Shown: positions 44,235 through 54,131, numbered from the stretch's first letter. The stretch is 64,000 bases of DNA from Cryptosporangium aurantiacum (GCF_900143005.1 NZ_FRCS01000004.1:62001-126000); one strand, 5' to 3'. Numbers and translations: made by a program. The notes: generated from the letters alone by a model not told the origin.

Positions 44235-44828
44235 CTACGCCGGGTACCGCAGTGCCGCCCGCGTACCGAACAGGCCGTCGAGCAGGACGCCGAGCAGCCG
44301 CTCGGTGGCCTCGCCGCGGTTCACGGCGGATGGTCCGCCGCGCAGCGCGCCCTCCAGCATCTCGAAGACGAGCGGCAGGTCGGTGATCGCGATGTCGTCC
44401 CGGAGGCTCCCGTCCTCCTGCGCGCGGCGGAACGCGGGCCCGAGGATCGTGAGCAGCGCATCGGTGTACCGGCGCTGAGCCCGTTCCGGCAGCTCACGGA
44501 AGAGGTGGACGAGCGAGCGCTGCTCGGTCTGCAGCGTGAGCACCGCGTACAGCAGGTCGCGGAACGTCCAGCCGTCCGACCCGTTGGTGGCCGCTCGATG
44601 CTCGAGCTCGGTCAGCCACTGGGTCGCGACCGCGATGCCCAGCGCGTAACGGTCCGGAAAGTGCCGGTAGACGGTCGCCCGCCCGAGGCCGGCGCGGCGG
44701 GCGATCTCGTCCAGCGACACGACGTCCTCGTCGCGGAACGCGTCTTCGGCCACCCGAAGAATCGCCTCGCGATTACGTCGGGCATCCAGACGTCGAGGCG
44801 AGGAACCCACCGCTGGAATCGACCGCAC
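44235..44828 (-). CDS. TetR-family regulator
   Basis: The protein is 197 residues. The helix-turn-helix is REAILRVAEDAFRDEDVVSL then DEIARRAGLGRATVYRHFP. The C-terminal domain (LRDDIAITDLPLVFEMLEGA) is of the SbtR/AcrR type. It lies between the MurG-like gene and the MMPL exporter on the same strand; the exporter is the likely target. GTG 44828 is the chosen start. Confidence 0.88.
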   Translation of the reverse strand: MRSIPAVGSSPRRLDARRNREAILRVAEDAFRDEDVVSLDEIARRAGLGRATVYRHFPDRYALGIAVATQWLTELEHRAATNGSDGWTFRDLLYAVLTLQTEQRSLVHLFRELPERAQRRYTDALLTILGPAFRRAQEDGSLRDDIAITDLPLVFEMLEGALRGGPSAVNRGEATERLLGVLLDGLFGTRAALRYPA

Positions 44829-44930
44829 GAAGCGGACATTACCTACCGGCAGCCCGAGCCATCACCCTTATGGACGATTTTGTCATCAAGGGGCGTAAAT
44901 GGGGATTCACGTTCCGAGCCGACGTGGTGA

Positions 44931-44962
44931 AGACCTACCGCCGCTCCCACGGCGGTAGGTCT
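44931..44962 (-). terminator. Hairpin terminator of the MMPL gene
   Basis: agacctaccgccg and its exact complement cggcggtaggtct form a 13-bp stem with loop ctccca, starting 7 bp after the MMPL stop. Confidence 0.75.
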
Positions 44963-44968
44963 ACACGG

Positions 44969-47158
44969 TCAGACCTTGGCGAGCTCTTTCTCGGTGGGCT
45001 CGTGCAGCTGCTCCCGCAGCTTCTCGCCTTCGATATCGACGTTGGGCAGCAGCCGGTCCAGCCACCGCGGCAGCCACCACGCGCTCCGCCCGAACAGCGA
45101 GATCACCGCGGGCACGATCGTCATCCGGACGATGAACGCGTCCACAGCGACGCCGAGCGCCAGCGCGAAGCCCACCGACTTGATCGTCGGGTCGTCGATC
45201 AAGACGAAGCCGGCGAACACGCTGATCATGATCAGTGCCGCCGCGGTGACGACGCGGGCGCCGTGCCCCATTCCGCTGATCGTGGCCTCCTGCGCACCGG
45301 CGCCGTGCACGAAGTCCTCCCGCATCCGGGACACCAGGAACACCTCGTAGTCCATCGCGAGCCCGAACAGGATGCCGATCAGCAGGATCGGCAGGAAGCT
45401 GACCAGCGGCCCCGGTGTGGACACTCCCACCAGGTTCGCCAGGTGGCCCTCCTGGAAGATCCAGACCGTGATGCCGAACGTGGTACCGACCGTGAGCAGG
45501 AAGCCCCCGGCGGCTTTCAGCGGCACCAGGATCGAGCGGAACACCAGCATGAGCAGCAGTACCGACAGTCCGACGACCAGCGCGAGGTAGATCGGCAGGG
45601 CGCCGGAGAGCTTCTCGGACACGTCGATGCCGACCGCGGTCTGCCCGGTCAGCGATACCTCGGCGCCGTCGATGCCCCGCGTCTCGTCGCGGACGTCGTG
45701 CACCAGCGTCTCGGTGGCGGCCGCGGTCGGACCGGTCTTCGGGATGATGCCCAGGAGCGCGGTGCGCTTGTCCGGGCTGAGGTTCGGCGGGGTGATCGCC
45801 AGCAGGTTCGGCGTCCCCCGCAGTGCCTGGGTGACGCCCTCCACGGCGGTCGCGGTCTGCTCCGGCGAGTCGGACGTGACGACGAGCGCGAGCCGCCCGT
45901 TGAAGCCGGGGCCGAAGCCCTCGGTGATCAGGTCGGCGGCCTCCCGGGCAGGTGAGCCCTCGGCGGCGGTGCTGGCGTCCGGCAGCGCGAGCCGCATGTC
46001 CGCCGCGGGCAGCGCCAGCACACCGAGCCCGACGATCCCGACCAGGATGACCGGGATCCGCAGCCGGGTGACGAGACGCGCCCACCGGAACCCGAAGCCC
46101 TCCTTCATGGCGCCCGGGACGGCGTCCCCATGTGCAGGAGACGTACCGCGGAGCTTGCGGGGAAGGACCCGCGTTCCGGCGAAGCCGAGGAACGCGGGCA
46201 GCAGCGTGACCGCGACCAGTACCGCGACCGCAACGGTCCCGGCGGCGGCCAGGCCCATCGCGGTGAGGAACGGGATGTTGACGACGGCGAGCCCGGAGAG
46301 CGCGATGATCACCGTGATCCCGGCGAACACGACGGCCGACCCCGCGGTGCCGACCGCGCGTGCGGCGGCCTCCTCCGGCTCGACGCCCTCGGCCAGGTGC
46401 TGGCGGTGCCGCGAGGTGATGAACAGCGAGTAGTCGATGCCGACGGCCAGGCCGAGCATCAGCGCGAGGATCGGCGCGGTGCTGTTCAGCGAGACGACGC
46501 CGGACAGCGCGTAGAGACCGGCCATGCCCGCGGCGACGCCGATCAGCGCGTTGAGCATCGTCATCCCGGCTGCGACCAGCGAGCCGAACGTGATCAGCAG
46601 GACCACCAGCGCGACCGCGACGCCGATGGCCTCGGTGCTGCCGACCTCCGGGGGCGAGCTCGTCACCTCGCCGCCGTGCTCGACGCGCAGCCCGGCGGCC
46701 TCCGCGTCGGCGCCGGACTTCTCGTACGCGCTGCGCTGGGCCTCGGTGACCTCGTCGGCAGGCTCGGCGAACTGCACCTGGATCAGGGCGTAGCGGCCGT
46801 CGGGCGACAGGGCCTTGGCGGTGAACGGATCGACGGCGCCGACCACGCCGGGAAGCGTGGATGCCTCCTTGACCAGGTCGCCGACCGCGGTGGTGAGCCG
46901 CGGTTCGGCGAGCGTCCGGCCCTCGGGAGCCTCCACCACGATCGTGCCGGTGGCGCCCGAGGCCGCGGGGAACTCACGTTCCAGCGCGTCGAGCGCACGC
47001 TGCGACTCGGTGCCCGGCAGAGCGAAGTCGCTGGTCGTCGGCCCCTTGAACGCAAGCGCGCTGCCGCCGAGCGCAACCAGGAGCGCGAGCCAGAGTGCGA
47101 GGACGAGTTTTCGTCGGCGGAACGAGCTCCGGCCGAGGCGGTAGAGCAGGGTAGCCAA
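44969..47158 (-). CDS. MMPL-family (RND superfamily) membrane transporter
   Basis: The protein is 729 residues with 12 expected membrane helices in two halves. The first helix ends in a basic RRRKLVLALWL stretch, and each half has a large outer loop. Typical intramembrane motifs occur: LALMLGLAVGIDYSLFITSRH and ILFGLAMDYEVFLVSRMREDF (quoted in part, GLAMDYEVFLVSRM), carrying the GxxxDY proton-relay aspartate in both halves. It exports lipids or drugs using the proton gradient. TTG 47158 follows AAGGA. Confidence 0.9.
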   Translation of the reverse strand: MATLLYRLGRSSFRRRKLVLALWLALLVALGGSALAFKGPTTSDFALPGTESQRALDALEREFPAASGATGTIVVEAPEGRTLAEPRLTTAVGDLVKEASTLPGVVGAVDPFTAKALSPDGRYALIQVQFAEPADEVTEAQRSAYEKSGADAEAAGLRVEHGGEVTSSPPEVGSTEAIGVAVALVVLLITFGSLVAAGMTMLNALIGVAAGMAGLYALSGVVSLNSTAPILALMLGLAVGIDYSLFITSRHRQHLAEGVEPEEAAARAVGTAGSAVVFAGITVIIALSGLAVVNIPFLTAMGLAAAGTVAVAVLVAVTLLPAFLGFAGTRVLPRKLRGTSPAHGDAVPGAMKEGFGFRWARLVTRLRIPVILVGIVGLGVLALPAADMRLALPDASTAAEGSPAREAADLITEGFGPGFNGRLALVVTSDSPEQTATAVEGVTQALRGTPNLLAITPPNLSPDKRTALLGIIPKTGPTAAATETLVHDVRDETRGIDGAEVSLTGQTAVGIDVSEKLSGALPIYLALVVGLSVLLLMLVFRSILVPLKAAGGFLLTVGTTFGITVWIFQEGHLANLVGVSTPGPLVSFLPILLIGILFGLAMDYEVFLVSRMREDFVHGAGAQEATISGMGHGARVVTAAALIMISVFAGFVLIDDPTIKSVGFALALGVAVDAFIVRMTIVPAVISLFGRSAWWLPRWLDRLLPNVDIEGEKLREQLHEPTEKELAKV

Positions 47159-47242
47159 TGTGGATCCTTGTCAGGGGTGGAGTCAGGGCGCGGCACACGC
47201 CCCTCCCGTGGCCGCAATCCTGCCGGACCACCCCTGCACCTG

Positions 47243-47258
47243 CTAGCCGGACGGCTAG
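47243..47258. promoter_or_regulatory. Dyad upstream of the MMPL gene
   Basis: ctagccg and cggctag are perfect 7-bp arms around ga, 85 bp upstream of the MMPL start. It is a candidate operator for the neighbouring TetR protein. The rest of 47159-47429 shows nothing distinct. Confidence 0.4.
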
Positions 47259-47429
47259 TGGGATGTCTAACAGGCCACCCGCGTTTCAGAGCTCCGAGCC
47301 CTCCCTCATCCTGCGCGGGTGATCCGCCGCGGGCGAGCGCGCCACGACGATGCGGAGCGGGCACCGAGCGGTCCCCCGTGGGCGCTCCCGGAGCGTCCGC
47401 GGATCTCGCCACGGAGGGACACAACGAAG

Positions 47430-47879
47430 ATGGCGATCGCATCGAGGAGCGCGTGGACCGGCTGGATCGTCTTCGCCGGCGCCATGCTGATCGTGGTCGG
47501 CGTGATCAACGCCTTCCAAGGCTTCATCGCACTCATCTGGGACGAGCGGGTCGTCGTCACCTCCGCGAACCTGGTCGTCGTCGACCTGACCGGCTGGGCG
47601 TGGACGATCCTGCTGTTCGGGCTCTTGTTGCTCGCGGTCGGCGCCGCGCTGCTGCAAGGTCAGACCTGGGCCCGTGTCACGGCGATCATCCTCGTCGGGC
47701 TGCACGCAGTCGTGCAGATCGCCTGGCTCGGCGCGTATCCCGTCTGGTCGCTGCTGATGATCGGGCTGGACACGGTCATCCTGTTCGCGCTCACCGCGAA
47801 GTGGTCCGAGGCGCTCGGGGAGCTGCGTCCGGACGCAGCACCGCGCCGGGCCGGCTCCGACACCGTCACGGTGGACTGA
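47430..47879 (+). CDS. Small four-helix membrane protein (DUF7144-like)
   Basis: The protein is 149 residues with four membrane helices: TGWIVFAGAMLIVVGVINAF, WTILLFGLLLLAVGAALL, VTAIILVGLHAVVQIAWL and LLMIGLDTVILFALTAKW. It resembles the widespread actinobacterial membrane family starting GWVxFAGxMLxxxGxxNxxxG. Function unknown. It is one base upstream of the next membrane gene. Confidence 0.78.
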   Translation: MAIASRSAWTGWIVFAGAMLIVVGVINAFQGFIALIWDERVVVTSANLVVVDLTGWAWTILLFGLLLLAVGAALLQGQTWARVTAIILVGLHAVVQIAWLGAYPVWSLLMIGLDTVILFALTAKWSEALGELRPDAAPRRAGSDTVTVD

Positions 47880-47880
47880 G

Positions 47881-48384
47881 ATGCAGCCCACCGAACCGGT
47901 CCGGCCGGCCGTCGACGCCCGCACGCTCTGGGCGGGTGGAGCGGCCGCGGCGCTGGTCGCCGCCCTGGTCGCGGTCGTGGGCGTCGTCATCGCGCGCGGC
48001 ATCTTCGACGTGCCGGTGCTGGCTCCGCGCCGCGCCGGGGCGTTCGGCGATGCCAGTACCGGGACACTGGCGGTGTCGGCGGCCGTCGGCGCACTGCTGG
48101 CCACCGCACTCATCCACCTGCTGCTGATCTCCACGCCGAGACCGTTCGTGTTCTTCGGCTGGGTGGTGACGCTGGTGACCGCGGTGGCGACACTGGTGCC
48201 GCTCAGCTACGACGCGGACTGGGCGCCGCGACTCGCCACGTCGGTCATCCACCTGGTGATCGGCATCGCGATCGGGACGCTCGTCAGCGGCGTCGCCAGC
48301 CGATCCGTCCGAATGCCGCGCCGGCGGCGCCCGCCGTCCGGCGCACCCGGTCCGGGGCGGACGTATCCCGGGCAGCCGTACTAG
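47881..48384 (+). CDS. Small membrane protein (DUF6069-like)
   Basis: The protein is 167 residues with four membrane helices, starting LWAGGAAAALVAALVAVVGV and including STGTLAVSAAVGALLATALI and ATSVIHLVIGIAIGTLVSGV, then a basic C-terminal tail. Layout matches the DUF6069 family of actinobacteria. It directly follows the previous gene and is likely co-transcribed. Function unknown. Confidence 0.78.
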   Translation: MQPTEPVRPAVDARTLWAGGAAAALVAALVAVVGVVIARGIFDVPVLAPRRAGAFGDASTGTLAVSAAVGALLATALIHLLLISTPRPFVFFGWVVTLVTAVATLVPLSYDADWAPRLATSVIHLVIGIAIGTLVSGVASRSVRMPRRRRPPSGAPGPGRTYPGQPY

Positions 48385-48424
48385 TGGCCCACCCCCGGCC
48401 AGCCTGAACGGCCGGCCGCATCGC

Positions 48425-48455
48425 GTCAGGCCCGGCCGCTCAGGCCGGGCCTGAC
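48425..48455. terminator. Strong GC hairpin after the membrane gene pair
   Basis: gtcaggcccggcc and ggccgggcctgac form a 13-bp perfect stem with a gctca loop. The rest of the 272-bp gap (48385-48656) is low-complexity cggcc-rich DNA with further weaker hairpins, including one near 48585. Confidence 0.75.
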
Positions 48456-48656
48456 CGCCGTGCCGCGCCCAGCCCTCACCCTCGGCCCCGCCACCACGCC
48501 CGGCCCTGGCCGCCGCGCCCGGTGCGGCCGTCAGGCCTGGCCGTGGTCGGTCCGGCCGCCGTACCCGGCCTGGCCATCGTGCGGGGCCTGACCGTCAGGC
48601 CCGCGTATGGTCGGGCGGACCCCGGCCGTGGGCCGACAGGTCGGACGCTCAGGGCT

Positions 48657-49784
48657 CTAGGTGCGGCTCGGCGGGGCCGGGTCGGGGTCCGGCTGGGTGC
48701 CGGGGTCGGACGGCTCGGGGTGGCCGGCCGTGCGGTACTCGTGGATCGGCCGGTAGCGGTCGTCCAGCAGCGTGGTGAGGCTCAGCAGCACGACGAAGAA
48801 CAGCGCGCTTCCCTCCTGCAGATCCCCCCGCCCGCGGTCGAGCAGCATCGCGGCGGCCGACACCAGCCCGACGTTCAGCAACACCCGGATCCCGAACGCG
48901 AGGGCGACCGACTCCACGCCCCGCGCTCCGCGCGCGACCCACAGGATCACCGCCGTGTTGATCACGACCAGCACGGCGACGCCGAGGAAGAACTGCAGGG
49001 CGGACGTGTCGCGGCCGGGTAGCACCTGCGCGTAGATCACCAGCAGCAAGCCGACGAGGACCACTTTCTCCGCGGTGGAGGCCGACAGCAGCCGTCCGTG
49101 GGCCGCGACCCACCGTTCGCGCTGCGGCGCCGTCCGGATGCCGGCAGGCAGCGGATCCGCGGTGAGCTGCCACGCGTGGTCGGTGGCGGGTAGCCGCGGA
49201 CGCAGGAACGTCCCGACCGCCACCGCGACGACGGCCAGCAGTAAGCCGATCGCGACGCCGGCCCACGGGTACTCGCCCAGCAGGTCGGTCACGTCCAACT
49301 GGGCGATATGGATCCAGTACTCCTGCGGCAGCTTGACGAAGATCCAGATCGCGGCCGCGGTCAGCACCCAGAATCGGACGCTGCACCGGTCCGGACGCCA
49401 CCGTGTCCGAACCACCTCGTAGGCGATGAAAAAGTACTCGAACGTGTTCGGGAAGACCATCAACAGCGGCCGCCAGTCGGTCAACTCGAACGCGACGACG
49501 CCCACCAGGCGGTAGAAGTACAGGAACCGCGCGACGCCGACCGCGGACTCGCTGGTCCAGTTCCGCATCGTCGTGAGGTACGCGATGGACAGGTAATACA
49601 CGTCCATCGCCTTGTCGTAGCCCTGGTAACCCGGCGGGTCGTACCCGAACGCCTGGAAGATCGTCTGGTCGACGCCGTCGAGGACCAACGCCGCGACGAT
49701 CGCGGGCAGCGGGAACCGTGGGATGAGCAGCGGCACCAGGAACCGGGCAGCCACCACCGCGCTGAACACCAGGGCCTGGTCCAT
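48657..49784 (-). CDS. Polytopic membrane protein, unknown function
   Basis: The protein is 375 residues with about eight to nine hydrophobic helices, such as ARFLVPLLIPRFPLPAIVAAL, seen in part as LVPLLIPRFPLPAIVAAL, and VAIGLLLAVVAVAVGTFL. The loop after the first two contains FGYDPPGYQGYDKAMDVYYL. The C-terminal tail is Pro/Asp-rich. I do not recognise the family. It overlaps the metallophosphoesterase stop (TGATG), so the two are coupled. Confidence 0.7.
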   Translation of the reverse strand: MDQALVFSAVVAARFLVPLLIPRFPLPAIVAALVLDGVDQTIFQAFGYDPPGYQGYDKAMDVYYLSIAYLTTMRNWTSESAVGVARFLYFYRLVGVVAFELTDWRPLLMVFPNTFEYFFIAYEVVRTRWRPDRCSVRFWVLTAAAIWIFVKLPQEYWIHIAQLDVTDLLGEYPWAGVAIGLLLAVVAVAVGTFLRPRLPATDHAWQLTADPLPAGIRTAPQRERWVAAHGRLLSASTAEKVVLVGLLLVIYAQVLPGRDTSALQFFLGVAVLVVINTAVILWVARGARGVESVALAFGIRVLLNVGLVSAAAMLLDRGRGDLQEGSALFFVVLLSLTTLLDDRYRPIHEYRTAGHPEPSDPGTQPDPDPAPPSRT

Positions 49785-50590
49785 CACGGCGCTCCCGAAG
49801 GTGTGCGTAGGTGCCGGGCACTCGGGCCCGGACGCCATTCGTCCCGGATCCAGCGCCGCTCGTCCACCGTGACGCCGCCGGTGTCGACCCGCAACACGCT
49901 CCAGGATTGTTCCGCGCCCCGGGTGCGCCCACTGGTCGCCGTACCGGCGATCACCTCGATGACGCGATGACGGCGACCACCGTGCACCAGTTCGACCACG
50001 CGACTGGCCGGCACGTGCGTATGACCGGCCATCACGACGTCGACCCGTGCCGCGACGAGCGCCTCGACCAGCAGGGCTCGCCCAACCAGCCTGGCGGTAC
50101 CGGTCGCGAGTGGCGGATGGTGCAGCGCGAGCACGCGCAGTGTCCCGTCCGGTGCGCCGCCCAGCACCGCGTCGATCCGTGCCGCCTGGTCCGCGGTGAT
50201 CCGACCGGACTTCCACCGCCACCACGGCATCGAGGCCAGACCGAGCACCCGCGCGCCCGGCACGTTCAGCACTGGTTCGATGTCCGGGTCGACGTACGCC
50301 CGGTAGCGCCCGTACGGCGTCCGGACCCGGGACGGTGCGAGCGGGACATCGTGGTTGCCCGGTATCACCAGGCACGGCTGCGGCAGTTGATCGAGCAGCA
50401 CGCGGGCCAGCCGGAGCTGCGCGGACCGTGCCCGCATCGTGCAGTCGCCGGTGACCACCGTGAGGTCGGGCCGGGCCCGGTGGACGTCCGCCACCACCGC
50501 GTCGGCGAGCGTCGGCGGGCGCCTGCCGACGTGGAGATCGGAGACGTGCGCGATCACCAGCGACGCTGCGCCGGTATCCGGTGCGGTCAT
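49784..50590 (-). CDS. Calcineurin-like metallophosphoesterase
   Basis: The protein is 268 residues. All five metal motifs are present: HVSDLHVG, VVTGDCTM, IPGNHDVPL, LALHHPPL and MAGHTHVPA. It resembles class III phosphodiesterases that act on cyclic nucleotides or phosphodiesters. ATG 50590 is the family-like start. It is followed by the coupled membrane protein and preceded by DUF2252 with a 154-bp C-rich spacer that holds only cggcccgcg repeats. Confidence 0.87.
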   Translation of the reverse strand: MTAPDTGAASLVIAHVSDLHVGRRPPTLADAVVADVHRARPDLTVVTGDCTMRARSAQLRLARVLLDQLPQPCLVIPGNHDVPLAPSRVRTPYGRYRAYVDPDIEPVLNVPGARVLGLASMPWWRWKSGRITADQAARIDAVLGGAPDGTLRVLALHHPPLATGTARLVGRALLVEALVAARVDVVMAGHTHVPASRVVELVHGGRRHRVIEVIAGTATSGRTRGAEQSWSVLRVDTGGVTVDERRWIRDEWRPGPSARHLRTPSGAP

Positions 50591-50744
50591 CCGCCCGGTG
50601 CCCGGCAGACGCCACCCACAGCCCGGCCCGCGGACGCTGCGCCGCGCGCGGCGCTCGCACCCCGGCCCGCGCCGCCCGCGGACCGGCCCACGGCACTCAC
50701 AGCCCGGCCCGCGCCGCCAACGGCCAGGCGCGGGGGCGTCGGGG

Positions 50745-52151
50745 TCACGGGCTCGCCTCGGCCTGGATCGTGCCGTCGCGCACCGCTTCGGCGAACAGCG
50801 CGTAGTCGCGCTCGGCCCGGTCGGCGTATCGCTCGGCGAACTCGACCAGCGCCTCGTCGAACGTCGCATCGTCGCCCAGGTAGGCCGCGATCGCGATCCG
50901 GTCGCCGGTCCGGGCGTGCGCACGGGCCAGCGTCCAGGCGCACAGCGCCCCGTAGGTGCGCAGGGTGGTCGGGTCCATCTCCTCGACGAGCGCCGAGAAC
51001 TTCCAGTCCCGCAGCTGCCGGACGTAGAAGTCACGGACGTGGCCGTCGATGCCCATCGCGGTCTGCCAGCCGAGAAAGATGTCGCTGGCCGCCTGCATCC
51101 GGCGCTGGCCGGTCACCACCCGCTGGCCCTCGCTGATCCGGCTCGGCAGCCGCAGCCCCGGCGCGACGTGGGCGGCCAGCACCGACGGCTCGGCCTCCTT
51201 CACCTGCAGCAACAGCGGATCGTCGTCGTCTCGTCCGTGCAACAGCACGATCCAGCAGCGGGTGCCGACGCTGCCGACACCGACCACCTTGCGGGCCGTA
51301 TCCACGTAGGTGAACGCATCCAGCAGCGGCCGACGTTCGATCGGAAGCGTCCGCCGGTATCGCCGCAACAGCGCCCGGATATCGTCCGCGAAGCGTTCCT
51401 GAGCGTCGTCCGGAAGCAGGTCGGCGACCGGTACCAGCAGCGGCGGATCGGCCGCGATCGCCCGGCGTCCCTCCACCGACGTGGTGAGCTTGCGATACGC
51501 CTGCAGGCTGTCCCGCGACCGAGCCTTGGTCCGTACCTTCTCCAGCCGCTTGAGCCGCTCTTTGCTCAACTCGGCGGTCAGCTCCGGCGCCAACCGGTCG
51601 ACGTCGGCATGTGCGTACCAGACCTCGAGCTCCCGCGCGGCTGCGAACTCCGCCATCGTCGTGCGGTACCGGCCCACCGCCGCGCGAACGATCCCGGCCC
51701 GTGCCTTCCGACGGAAACCGTTGCCGCGCGCCGCGATAGTCAGGCTCGCCGCGAGCCGCTTGACGTCCCACTCCCACGGTCCCGGGTAGGTCTCGTCGAA
51801 GTCGTTGACGTCGAACAGCATCCGCCGTTCCGGCGACCCGAAGACGCCGAAGTTGGACAGGTGCGCGTCCCCACACAGTTGCGCGGGGAGACCGGAGTTC
51901 GGCGTCGTCGCGAGATCGGCGGCCATGATCGCCGCGGACCCGCGGTAGAACGCGAAGACCGACGTCAGCATCCGCCCGTGTCGCATCGGCAGCAGCTCCG
52001 GGAGCCGACCCGCCTCCTGGGTGGTGAGCACGGTGACCGGATCCGTCCGGCCCGCACTCGGCGCGAACTCGGCGTGCGTGGCCAGCGGCGTCCGCTCCCG
52101 AGCGGCGCGACCGGTCTCGACCCGGGTCGCCGGATCACGGTGATCGACCAT
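50745..52151 (-). CDS. DUF2252 family protein (kinase-like fold)
   Basis: The protein is 468 residues, normal for the family. Characteristic motifs are LCGDAHLSNFGVFGSPE and LFDVNDFDETYPGPWEWDVK, which resemble the catalytic and metal loops of aminoglycoside-kinase-like proteins. YVRQLRDWKFSALVEEM lies near the C terminus. The substrate is unknown. It is divergent from the SulP transporter. Confidence 0.88.
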   Translation of the reverse strand: MVDHRDPATRVETGRAARERTPLATHAEFAPSAGRTDPVTVLTTQEAGRLPELLPMRHGRMLTSVFAFYRGSAAIMAADLATTPNSGLPAQLCGDAHLSNFGVFGSPERRMLFDVNDFDETYPGPWEWDVKRLAASLTIAARGNGFRRKARAGIVRAAVGRYRTTMAEFAAARELEVWYAHADVDRLAPELTAELSKERLKRLEKVRTKARSRDSLQAYRKLTTSVEGRRAIAADPPLLVPVADLLPDDAQERFADDIRALLRRYRRTLPIERRPLLDAFTYVDTARKVVGVGSVGTRCWIVLLHGRDDDDPLLLQVKEAEPSVLAAHVAPGLRLPSRISEGQRVVTGQRRMQAASDIFLGWQTAMGIDGHVRDFYVRQLRDWKFSALVEEMDPTTLRTYGALCAWTLARAHARTGDRIAIAAYLGDDATFDEALVEFAERYADRAERDYALFAEAVRDGTIQAEASP

Positions 52152-52322
52152 GCGTCCCCCCGGTTGTCACGATGCGGACTGGACGTCCTACGGTCGTCCC
52201 GGCCGACGACTCGCACATCATCCGCAGCGGAGGACCATCGGAGCAGCCGCGGTTCACCCCTACCGGATGGGGTCGACAGAGCCGACGCGTCCGGAGAATG
52301 GCTGGGTCGCGAGGGAGGCCGG

Positions 52323-54131
52323 ATGTCGAGAGTCGCGTGGCTGCCGGGCGTGCGCATGGTCACCACGTATCGTCCCGAGTACGCGCGCCGTGACCTCGTC
52401 GCGGGCCTGGTGCTGGCCACGCTGCTGGTGCCGCAGGGCATGGCCTACGCGACGCTGGCCGGGCTCCCGCCGATCACCGGCCTCTACACGTCGATCTTCT
52501 GCCTGATCGGGTACGCGGTGTTCGGGCCGTCCCGGGTCCTGGTCCTGGGCCCGGACTCGTCGCTGGGGCCGATGATCGCCGCCGCCGTGCTGCCGCTCGT
52601 CGTGGCGGGCAGCGGCGCGGACGCCGAGGCGGTCGCGCTCGCGTCGATCCTGGCCCTGATGGTCGGGGCTGCGATGGTGATCGCCGGCGCGGGCAAGCTC
52701 GGTTTCCTGGCCGACCTGCTGGCCAAGCCCACCCGGATCGGCTACCTCAACGGGCTCGCGCTCACGATCCTGATCGGGCGCCTTCCCTCGCTGGTGGGCG
52801 CCGACGTCGACGGCGACGGGGTCTGGGCGGAGCTGACCGGGACGATCCGCGCGGTGTTCGAGGGCGCGGCTACCCCGGCTGCTGCCGCGATCGGGATCGG
52901 GAGCCTGGCTCTGATCCTCGGCTTGCGCCGGTGGGCGCCCAAGGTCCCGGGCATCCTGGTGACGGTGGTTCTGGCGACCGGTCTGTGCTGGCTGGTCGAA
53001 CTCGACGACGTCGACGTGGTCGGGACCCTTCCGCAGGGCTTCCCGCCGTTCACGATTCCGTCGGCCTCTTTGTCGGACGTCGGGCTGCTGGCCGTCGCGG
53101 CGTTGGGCATCACGCTGGTGGCGCTGACAGACACGATCTCCACCGCATCCGCGTTCGCCGCGAAGTCGGGCACCGAGGTCCGGCCCAACCAGGAGATGGT
53201 GGGCATCGGCGCGGCGAACATCGCCGCGGGCCTGTTCCAGGGGTTCCCGGTGAGCACCAGCGGTTCCCGCACCGCCGTAGCCCAGCAGGCCGGCGCCCGC
53301 ACCCAGGTAACCGGCTTGGTCGGTGCGGTGAGCATCGCCGTGCTGTTGCTCGTCGCCCCGAACCTGCTGCGATACCTGCCGCAGGCGACGCTGGCCGCCG
53401 TGGTCATCGTCGCCGCGTTCTCGCTGGTCGACATCCCCGGCGCGGTCCGGCTGTGGCAGCAGCGGCGGCTGGAATTCGGCGTCTCGGCGGCGGCCTTCGC
53501 CGGGGTGGTCGTGCTCGGCGTCCTTCCCGGGATCGGCGTCGCGGTCGCGCTGTCGGTCCTGAACGTCTTCCGGCGCGCCTGGTGGCCGTACCAGACCGTG
53601 CTCGGCCGCGTCGACGGCATGGACGGCTACCACGACGTCGAGGTGCACCGGGACGCCGAGCGGCTTCCCGGCCTGGTTCTCTACCGCTTCGACGCGCCGC
53701 TGATCTTCGCCAACTCCCGCACGTTCCGCGAGCAGGTGCGGCGGCTGGCCCGCAGCGATCCGCGTCCGCGGTGGATCGTGATCGCCGCCGAACCGATCAC
53801 CGACGTCGACACGACCGCCGCCGACATGCTGGAGGAGCTCGACCTGGAGCTGAACGCCGAGGGGATCTCGCTGGTGTTCGCCGAGCTCAAGACGCCGGTG
53901 CGGGAGAAGGTGAAGCGCTACGAGCTGACCCGGACGATCGATCCGCGCCACTTCTACCCCACGGTCGAAGACGCCGTCCGCGCCTTCGCCGCCGAGTCCG
54001 CCGCCGGGGAGGTCGCCGCCGATCGGGCCACCGCGACCAAGACCACTGCCGCGGACGCCGCAGGCGGGGCCACCCCGGGCGAGCCAACGCCGGCGACGCC
54101 GCCGCCGCGGGTGGAACCGCGGATCGAGTGA
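52323..54131 (+). CDS. SulP-family anion transporter with STAS domain
   Basis: The protein is 602 residues. The first ~400 residues are the membrane domain, starting YRPEYARRDLVAGLVLATLL with the PQGMAYATLAGLPP motif of SulP carriers. The STAS domain covers about 430-550 (YRFDAPLIFANSRTFREQV, then VDTTAADMLEELDLEL). The tail is Ala/Thr/Pro-rich. It imports sulfate, bicarbonate or similar anions. ATG 52323 follows GGGAGG. The open frame upstream is antisense to DUF2252 and is not part of the protein. Confidence 0.92.
   Translation: MSRVAWLPGVRMVTTYRPEYARRDLVAGLVLATLLVPQGMAYATLAGLPPITGLYTSIFCLIGYAVFGPSRVLVLGPDSSLGPMIAAAVLPLVVAGSGADAEAVALASILALMVGAAMVIAGAGKLGFLADLLAKPTRIGYLNGLALTILIGRLPSLVGADVDGDGVWAELTGTIRAVFEGAATPAAAAIGIGSLALILGLRRWAPKVPGILVTVVLATGLCWLVELDDVDVVGTLPQGFPPFTIPSASLSDVGLLAVAALGITLVALTDTISTASAFAAKSGTEVRPNQEMVGIGAANIAAGLFQGFPVSTSGSRTAVAQQAGARTQVTGLVGAVSIAVLLLVAPNLLRYLPQATLAAVVIVAAFSLVDIPGAVRLWQQRRLEFGVSAAAFAGVVVLGVLPGIGVAVALSVLNVFRRAWWPYQTVLGRVDGMDGYHDVEVHRDAERLPGLVLYRFDAPLIFANSRTFREQVRRLARSDPRPRWIVIAAEPITDVDTTAADMLEELDLELNAEGISLVFAELKTPVREKVKRYELTRTIDPRHFYPTVEDAVRAFAAESAAGEVAADRATATKTTAADAAGGATPGEPTPATPPPRVEPRIE

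Noticed and set aside
43082-44386. Plus-strand ORF over the MurG-like gene
   Set aside because: Arg/His-rich shadow of a clear glycosyltransferase on the other strand.
50439-52322. Long upstream extension of the SulP frame
   Set aside because: It is antisense to DUF2252 and the metallophosphoesterase and has no domain; the transporter starts at 52323 behind GGGAGG.
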